In this document: positions 57,703 through 64,000 of the stretch, in pieces
Numbering within the stretch: position 1 is the stretch's first letter
Layout of the letters: each line of letters opens with the position of its first letter
From: Pelodera strongyloides
Lineage: Eukaryota > Nematoda > Chromadorea > Rhabditida > Rhabditidae
Direction of reading: 5' to 3'
DNA: 64,000 nucleotides
NCBI GenBank assembly: GCA_036852015.1
Contig: JAANDG010000044.1
Location: forward strand, 248,001 to 312,000
The notes under the pieces: model-generated
Databases searched by the model: none
What the model was told of the DNA's origin: nothing
What the model saw: only the letters and a program-made list of their open reading frames with translations
Position numbers and translations under genes: made by a program

Positions 57703-59283
57703 TTAGGTAATATCATATCTTTCTTCTATTTTTACCTTAAACAGCCTGGAAACTACTTTGTGATCACTTATTATATCTAACACGGGTCGTGTGTTATAAG
57801 GAGCATATGTGTCATTCCCAATAATACGTCCGTTGACGTTACCTAGCTCCTTATCCAAGTACATTTTATATAAAATAGGACACGTAAAGCAAAAATTACT
57901 AGGTGCCTTATCAACACACGTAATTACAAATTGCTTTCTAATATTTATGAGTTCTTCTTTGCTATCTATCGAATCTCTAATATTGCAATTAAATACAAGT
58001 AAATCTTTCAAATTTGATGGAAAAACTATACTTAACTTGTTCTTGTTAATGTATTTGTTTAATTTGTCTATAAGGTCTTCTCGTAATTCAAATAATGCTT
58101 TATTCAATACTTTGGAGTTGTAAGATTCCCTATGTTTGGTACCTTTTTTAAGTACTTTCACAGCTTTAGGAAATGAGCACGAAAAAATATTAGCATTTCC
58201 GGTAACTATATGAAAGTCATTGTTAAAAGCGATTTTTTCTTTATCAGTGCATAGGTGCAGATAATTATTGCAGTGGCAACGCGTGATAATAGTATCACCG
58301 ACAATGTGATCCTTATAGTTAAAGAACTTAGGACCATTCGGGATATTATACCTATAAAAGAATCCAATGGAGGGACGCTTTTCTAAACTAATGTTATTGT
58401 TACGGAAAAGCTCTTTTATATACTTTTTAATTATGTATTGTAAATTAGGGAACTGCAGATCATCACAGAATGGGATCCATAACTTAAAATCGGGTGTCTT
58501 CGGTTTTACCATAGATTTACTGTCTCGTTTTGGCATAGTAAGCGTACCACATAGCGCCTCTATGCATTTACGCTCACTATATGTAATACCACTTTCGTGA
58601 TATTCACGCAGGAGGAACTTTTTCGTAGATTTACGCAGCGAAAAATTATATTGTTTTAGTTGGTCGTATGTGGGTACGTTAGCTAGATCGGGTATATTAG
58701 CTTGGTCGTGATTAACTCGCCTTCTTCTTCTAGGACCTCGAATCTTGTAAGGACGAGTGACCTTAATTGACCAATATGGGATGTTCGCATTGCCTAGACC
58801 TGACTTACTGCGATCACTTATAATGCCATAGCCCTTGATTTGATCATTAAGGCCATATGGAAAAGCGCTGTTCAGAAGTTTGATCCAAAATAATTCTTTA
58901 TTTTTCCTAATAGAATCATCATTATTTTCTTCTAGCGCGTCTAGGATATGAAGGTGAAATGTTTTATTTCCTACATCACCTTGGCATTCAGAGTAGTGTT
59001 TATAAAGGATTGTATCTTTCGAATTCTTATTGAAATGCCAGCGGTGTTGCACTAATCGCGCTTTAAGAGATCGTTTCGTTTCTCCAACGTACTGTATACC
59101 GCACTTACCGCATGTTATGCAATATACTATGCCTTTGGTAGAACAATTAGAGTTGGAAGTGCCATACAAATTAGAGAAATATGTAGTTGAACTACTGCGT
59201 ATAATGCGTTCATACGCAATATTAGGACATAATTTACATCTTTTACTACCACAAGGAACACCAAATTCTAGAGAACCGTCCAA
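57703..59283 (-). pseudogene. PLE copy 1: GIY-YIG endonuclease and RT N-half
   Basis: 526 codons from the first usable start (TTG at 59283); the frame stays open ~30 further codons upstream without an ATG. Residues 51-68 give the GIY-YIG pair as GIVY and YVGE, with Arg71 in the KRSLKARL helix. CITCGKC and the following His and Cys residues make the CCHH zinc site typical of PLE endonucleases. The basic linker GPRRRRRV is at ~183-190. The CxC motif is CHC at 336-338. The RT fingers follow. The frame then fails at ~57703 through several small indels, so it does not continue into the palm on its own. Confidence 0.85.
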
Positions 59284-60660
59284 AGAAGTTATATTTATTT
59301 TCGGGCCCAGCTTTTTTGAAGTTAACGAACGAAGAAGAAAATACTCAGTATGTTTGTTAGCAGGACAAACGATGTTCCTCTATCAGCCGTCCCCAGCTTT
59401 CAGAGGTAAGGTGCTTTAGGGAGCACTTCAGCCCAAACTAAGGACTCCGTGGAGGTTACAAGGTAGAAACCTCTCCCACGTTGTTGCTAGGGCTCCTCAG
59501 GGACTTACGGTGTGCTCCCTATTTAGCACCATTTAACCGCCTGTGTCCCTAGCAGAGTTGAGAATGATCATAGAAGTGTGAAAGATAAGATATAGCATTT
59601 CAGTTCTCTCCCATCATAGCAACAAGAGGCCATGTCATATAGTGTTAGTTTTATATTTGATCATTGGGCCTCTTACAGATCATAAACATCCGACGTGTAA
59701 AAATATAGCATGTATATGGGTGTATATAGAATATTGAATAATTTGAAAAATATAAATAAATAATATTATTGTAAGAAAAAAAACCATAAAAAAATAAAAA
59801 AAAAAAAAAAAATAAAATTAAATTATAAAACAATAAATAAATAAAAACAAAATATATTGGTCTGCTACACGTATGTAACAGTACGTATGACCCGAATACC
59901 CAATAAAGAGTTGATAACGTCTCAAATAATACCCATATAAAATGCAATAGTAAGTCTTGATAGTGTTCGCCAAACGGAATGCGCGAAGTGTTCAAAGTAA
60001 AATATGCAATGTAGAATATGTTTAAAAGTATTAGATGATAAACTAGGAAACTATTGAAATACTGCAATAGAAGAACAAAGGAATAACAATATATAAAGAT
60101 AAGTGAATAAATAATATCTAGATAGTTATGTACATAGAAAATTAGATAGAAAGAAAGAAAGAAAGAAAGTAGCTCAAGGAATGAGCTATATAGGTAGTCC
60201 GTAAGGACTTGACCCACCTTGCGGTAGGTTTGAAAGCTCCTAAGAGCTACTCCATCCCGAAAGATAGAGGATAGTCCCAAAGGACTTGGCCCACCAAAAT
60301 GGTAGGAAACTTAGTAGATATACCAATAAGTAGATATATGGCTGTGTACAAAATCTCATAAATAATGTAGAAGGATAAATACGGAAAAATGTGAATAAAC
60401 TATGCGTTAAATCTTAGAAATAATCAAAATAATGATGATGAGTAAGGTAGTCCATAAGGACTTGACCCACCTTGCGGTAGGTTAGAATGCTCATAAGAGC
60501 ATACTCCATCCCAAAAGATAGAGGATAGTCCCAGGGGACTTGGCCCACCAAAATGGTAGGAAAATTATATAATATAATATACATATGCAAACAAATAAAG
60601 TCGTCAGACGAGACGTGGGGAATTGAATCCTCCAACAGTCAACGTCCTAGACCTCAAACA
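59284..60660 (-). other. PLE copy 1 leader, low complexity with direct repeats
   Basis: This is AT-rich with homopolymer runs (about 59790-59830) and a GAAA repeat (about 60150-60168). The 209-codon minus frame at 59651-60280 is Phe/Tyr/Leu-rich and lies mostly in this simple sequence, so it is not called. Two ~120 bp direct repeats lie at 60191-60310 and 60443-60562. Confidence 0.55.
60191..60562. repeat. Pair of ~120 bp direct repeats in PLE leader
   Basis: GGTAGTCCGTAAGGACTTGA through CCACCAAAATGGTAGGAAA occurs at 60191-60310 and again, with a few changes, at 60443-60562, spaced ~250 bp start to start. Confidence 0.75.
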
Positions 60661-61077
60661 ATTAAAACAAATTATAAGTGAAGAAATTCTACTATAAAAT
60701 ATGAAAAGATGTGAGAAAAAAAAAAATCAATGAAAAGTGAATATTAACTAAAACTTAGTGTCTAAGATGTAAGATGTATAAGTTGAATCTTATACCGTGT
60801 AACACGGACCTCGTTTCGACCCCTAGCCGCAGACGAGGATTTCTCAGGGCGGGGGTTCTCGTCAGTGCGACACCCTGATAGTATATCACAGAAAATTTAT
60901 CATTAAGATTGACGTAAAATATTATTTACAAAACAAGTATAATAATGGAAATGAAAATCATTAAATAACGTGCCAAAAATGGGATGCGTTAGGATCAATA
61001 GTACAATAGTGCATATTAACTCTCTAAGTTACCACTAAACAGTGTAGCGTACGCGTTGCGGTACCCTTTGCACCCAT

Positions 61078-61640
61078 CTCAGGTGACTCTAGGCCCGAAG
61101 GCGTGCCCTTTTCAGTGGAACAGGGCTGGCCCGTTACCGGCCTTAGAGGGTGCCCAGGGTACGCCCTGGGGCTTTTGTGAGTTTTAGAGGGCTTAATAAA
61201 GGGCCACAAACAGGCCATTTTCAACCGGGAAGAAAAGAAATATACGCCGTTTTAGCTAACCCACCACGAACTTACACCCGGAAACACAGCATACAAGTAC
61301 TTAGAACTTTGCAAGACAAATGCACCGGACAGGAATCGAACTTGCGACATTAGCTAAACACGCACTCAAACTAGCGCCTTAGACCACTCGGCCATACCGC
61401 GTATGGTCGTCTCTGCTGGTTGCGAAATATTACGGCTGCTGCTACACAAAAATTTAAATCCCAATTTTCGCGCGCTCTATAAAATGCAAGGCTACGGCAA
61501 AGTGCCATGTAAAGGGCACGCCCCAGGTTCGGACCGACATTTTCCCCGTTTGTGGCCTTATCCCGGCCTTCTACAATTGAAGGGCACGCCCTAGGGCATA
61601 TTTGCTTAAATGCATGCCTGCGGGCCTAGAGTCACCTATG
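61078..61640. mobile_element. TIR insertion carrying a tRNA-like sequence
   Basis: It is absent from the matching point of copy 1 (within GCACCCATAGCTC), which gives exact edges. The ends CTCAGGTGACTCTAGGCCCG and, inverted, CATAGGTGACTCTAGGCCCG differ at two positions. The duplicated target is probably AT. The interior has several GGGCACGCCC-type palindromes and the tRNA-Leu-like segment. There is no transposase. Confidence 0.8.
61323..61401 (-). tRNA. tRNA-Leu-like remnant within the TIR element
   Basis: The A box TGGCCGAGTGG with following TCTAAGGCGC, and the B-like box AGTTCGATTCC, are spaced as in class II tRNA-Leu. The acceptor and T stems are degenerate. It is likely a tRNA-derived Pol III promoter rather than a working tRNA. 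Confidence 0.4.
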
Positions 61641-61687
61641 ATAGCTCAACCATGTATTTTGTACTTTGGTCTTGTATAGTCTGTAAT

Positions 61688-62401
61688 CTAAATATCATGA
61701 GCCCAAGAAGAGAGATGTTTCGGGGATACCTTAAACTTATGTGAAATAATGGGATATACATGGAAACCTTTAACGAACATTTTGATAATAATATTCTTAG
61801 GGTAGCCATTACGAGTAAGCTTACAGTGCAGTTCCTTTAATTTACTTTTAAATAGGCTAATATTTGAAGTACAACGGCTGATTCTAATAGTTTCACCTAT
61901 TATACAGTTATGCCTGACTGACATACACAGTTGGGTATCGTACATAGGAAATCGGTTAACTTCAAATGAATAATCATCGGTCTTGTTGTACAAATTTATA
62001 ATCCAGCTGTCTTGTTTTTTGAGCTGTATGTCTAGGAATGTAGCCTCTGTATCTGATACATTGGCTTGTTCTAAAGTAAGCGAATTGGGGTATATATCTC
62101 TTAATTTACTTGGCATTTCATCATCATTATAAAACATTAGTATATCATCCATATATCGATATAATTTGCTTCTAAGACTGACACTTCTGTTTGCAGCCTC
62201 TTTAAGATATCTAAATTCTAGCATAGAGAGAGTAAGATCTGCTAAGAGTGGAGAAGCGTTGCCTCCTTGGGGGACACCTTTTATTTGATGGTAAATTTGG
62301 TCTTTGTAAACGAGGAAACTATTTTTGATTAAATATGTGACCATTTCTTTTATCTCCCTTTTGGAATAACTAGCATCAGTGATTTTGTTGGTATAAAACA
62401 C
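61688..62401 (-). pseudogene. PLE copy 2: RT palm and thumb
   Basis: 237 codons nearly identical to the copy 1 palm/thumb, including GVPQGG and YMDD. It is separated from the preceding frame by loss of one A at ~62395 (a four-A run where copy 1 has five). Confidence 0.85.
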
Positions 62402-63735
62402 GTTTTATATCCTATATTAACGAACTCACGACCGGCGTTTTTAAAACATAGATCTACAAGGTCAAAGATATTGCTCATAATAACATCATGAGGTAGATTG
62501 GTGAAAAGGCTAGAAAAATCTAGCGTTTTAACCTTACTGTATTTTGCAATATCAGATGTACCATTAGTAATTACCATAGAATTATCAATAGAAAAGTGTA
62601 TGTAGGTATTATTGGACCAGTTACACGAAGCAGTGCAATAGTTTTTAAAGTGATTTTTTAAATGTTTTAAGACTTTTTGCGTTATAACGGACAATTCCTT
62701 TAAACTACTGTGTTTTGCTGCTGTTATGAATCTCATTTTTATAGTTTCTTTGTGTAGTTTAGGAATAGCATAAATATTAGGTAATATCATATCTTTTTCT
62801 TCTAGTTTTACCTTAAACAGCCTGGAAACTACTTTGTGATCACTTATTATATCTAACACGGGTCGTGTGTTATAAGGAGCATATGTGTCATTCCCAATAA
62901 TACGTCCGTTGACGTTACCTAGCTCCTTATCCAAGTACATTTTATATAAAATAGGACACGTAAAGCAAAAATTACTAGGTGCCTTATCAACACACGTAAT
63001 TACAAATTGCTTTCTAATATTTATGAGTTCTTCTTTGCTATCTATCGAATCTCTAATATTGCAATTAAATACAAGTAAATCTTTCAAATTTGATGGAAAA
63101 ACTATACTTAACTTGTTCTTGTTAATGTATTTGTTTAATTTGTCTATAAGGTCTTCTCGTAATTCAAATAATGCTTTATTCAATACTTTGGAGTTGTAAG
63201 ATTCCCTATGTTTGGTACCTTTTTTAAGTACTTTCACAGCTTTAGGAAATGAGCACGAAAAAATATTAGCATTTCCGGTAACTATATGAAAGTCATTGTT
63301 AAAAGCGATTTTTTCTTTATCAGTGCATAGGTGCAGATAATTATTGCAGTGGCAACGCGTGATAATAGTATCACCGACAATGTGATCCTTATAGTTAAAG
63401 AACTTAGGACCATTCGGGATATTATACCTATAAAAGAATCCAATGGAGGGACGCTTTTCTAAACTAATGTTATTGTTACGGAAAAGCTCTTTTATATACT
63501 TTTTAATTATGTATTGTAAATTAGGGAACTGCAGATCATCACAGAATGGGATCCATAACTTAAAATCGGGTGTCTTCGGTTTTACCATAGATTTACTGTC
63601 TCGTTTTGGCATAGTAAGCGTACCACATAGCGCCTCTATGCATTTACGCTCACTATATGTAATACCACTTTCGTGATATTCACGCAGGAGGAACTTTTTC
63701 GTAGATTTACGCAGCGAAAAATTATATTGTTTTAG
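62350..63735 (-). pseudogene. PLE copy 2: linker and RT N-half, truncated
   Basis: The frame is open from the truncation at 63735; the first Met-initiated part is 62350-63612, 420 codons. It includes the CxC motif (CHC) and the RT fingers and runs through the stretch that is broken in copy 1. It ends by frameshift at ~62395. No endonuclease is present. Confidence 0.85.
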
Positions 63736-63783
63736 GTAAATTTAAAGGTAAAAATTATATTGTTTTAGGTAAATTTAAAGGTC
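63717..63783. repeat. Tandem ~33 bp repeat at the PLE truncation point
   Basis: AAAATTATATTGTTTTAGGT plus AAATTTAAAGGT occurs twice. The first unit begins inside the PLE sequence, so the junction shows microhomology or local duplication. Confidence 0.6.
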
Positions 63784-64000
63784 TATGGTAAATTTCGTGA
63801 ATTCTGCGCCTTGAAATTGGAAAAAAATTGCGTCCTACCAAAATAAAGTATGCTGTAAGAATTCCAATGAAATGCTTAATTCCTTCAATAAAGGAGGAAA
63901 AAAAATCACTAATTGTAAGCCCAAAATTGATATAAAACAAGGTACTTTGCTAATTGCTATGTGCAGGAGCTAATTGAGGACAATTGAGAAAAAATATTAG
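63784..64000. other. AT-rich flank, no gene seen
   Basis: Sequence right of the PLE array to the window edge. Nothing is recognised. Confidence 0.4.

Larger units (their letters stand above)
56162..60660 (-). mobile_element. Penelope-like element, copy 1 (Naiad/Chlamys layout)
   Basis: Read on the minus strand: a 5' low-complexity leader (59284-60660), then an ORF with GIY-YIG endonuclease before the reverse transcriptase, then a 3' segment (56162-56624) repeated at the start of copy 2. The endonuclease-first order with a CxC motif between the domains defines the permuted PLE clade. Canonical Penelope elements carry the endonuclease C-terminally. Head-to-tail copies sharing this end segment are the usual pseudo-LTR arrangement of PLEs. 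The coding frame is broken near 57516-57715. Confidence 0.85.
60661..63735 (-). mobile_element. Penelope-like element, copy 2 (5'-truncated)
   Basis: Nearly identical to copy 1 from its 3' end (60661 equals 56162) up to 63735. Homology then stops inside the linker between endonuclease and RT, so the endonuclease is absent. It is in the same orientation as copy 1, head to tail. A 563 bp TIR element interrupts it at 61078-61640. Confidence 0.85.

Noticed and set aside
59651..60280. 209-codon minus-strand frame
   Set aside because: Its composition (Phe, Tyr, Leu, Ile runs) follows the AT-rich simple sequence of the PLE leader and homopolymer tracts; no domain.

Overview
The window is eukaryotic and most likely from a nematode. 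The short introns almost all end in TTTCAG-like acceptors, a small gene has TTTCAG directly against its ATG as in spliced-leader trans-splicing, and the tRNA-Ser looks nematode-like. This species call is inference from sequence style.

Layout. Positions 1-4,950 hold no convincing protein gene. They carry a foldback element, a class II tRNA-like sequence, a microsatellite and a 1.3 kb satellite of ~50 bp hairpin units. A small two-exon gene lies on the minus strand at 4,956-5,728 (mitochondrial membrane protein type). Head-to-head with it starts a very large gene at 7,118-51,530 (+). I assembled it by hand into 79 exons, all in phase, coding for about 2,819 residues. It is the ortholog of UTP20/DRIM, the giant helical-repeat protein of the 90S pre-ribosome (small-subunit processome).

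The UTP20 introns hold most of the other content. Intron 32 (~11 kb) contains a complete antisense gene of 25 exons, about 1,259 residues: a secreted, leucine-rich-repeat, chaoptin-like protein with a GPI-anchor-type C-terminus. Intron 38 carries an antisense tRNA-Ser(AGA). Intron 62 carries a 3.45 kb non-LTR retrotransposon whose 13 bp target duplication spans the exon 62 donor splice site and whose open frame begins with a 2A-type motif. Many introns carry palindromic TTAA-flanked MITEs, and one abuts the exon 41 acceptor.

Downstream, UTP20 converges tail-to-tail on a minus-strand gene (52,583-53,742) for a catalytically dead dual-specificity-phosphatase (STYX-like) protein. A further small minus-strand gene may lie at 54,622-55,112.

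The right end (56,162-63,735) holds two head-to-tail Penelope-like elements with permuted architecture: N-terminal GIY-YIG endonuclease, CxC motif, then reverse transcriptase, the layout called Naiad/Chlamys. Copy 2 is 5'-truncated and interrupted by a 563 bp TIR insertion carrying a tRNA-Leu-like sequence. The 3' segment shared by both copies carries three modules that match all strands of a hammerhead ribozyme, but in an unusual order.
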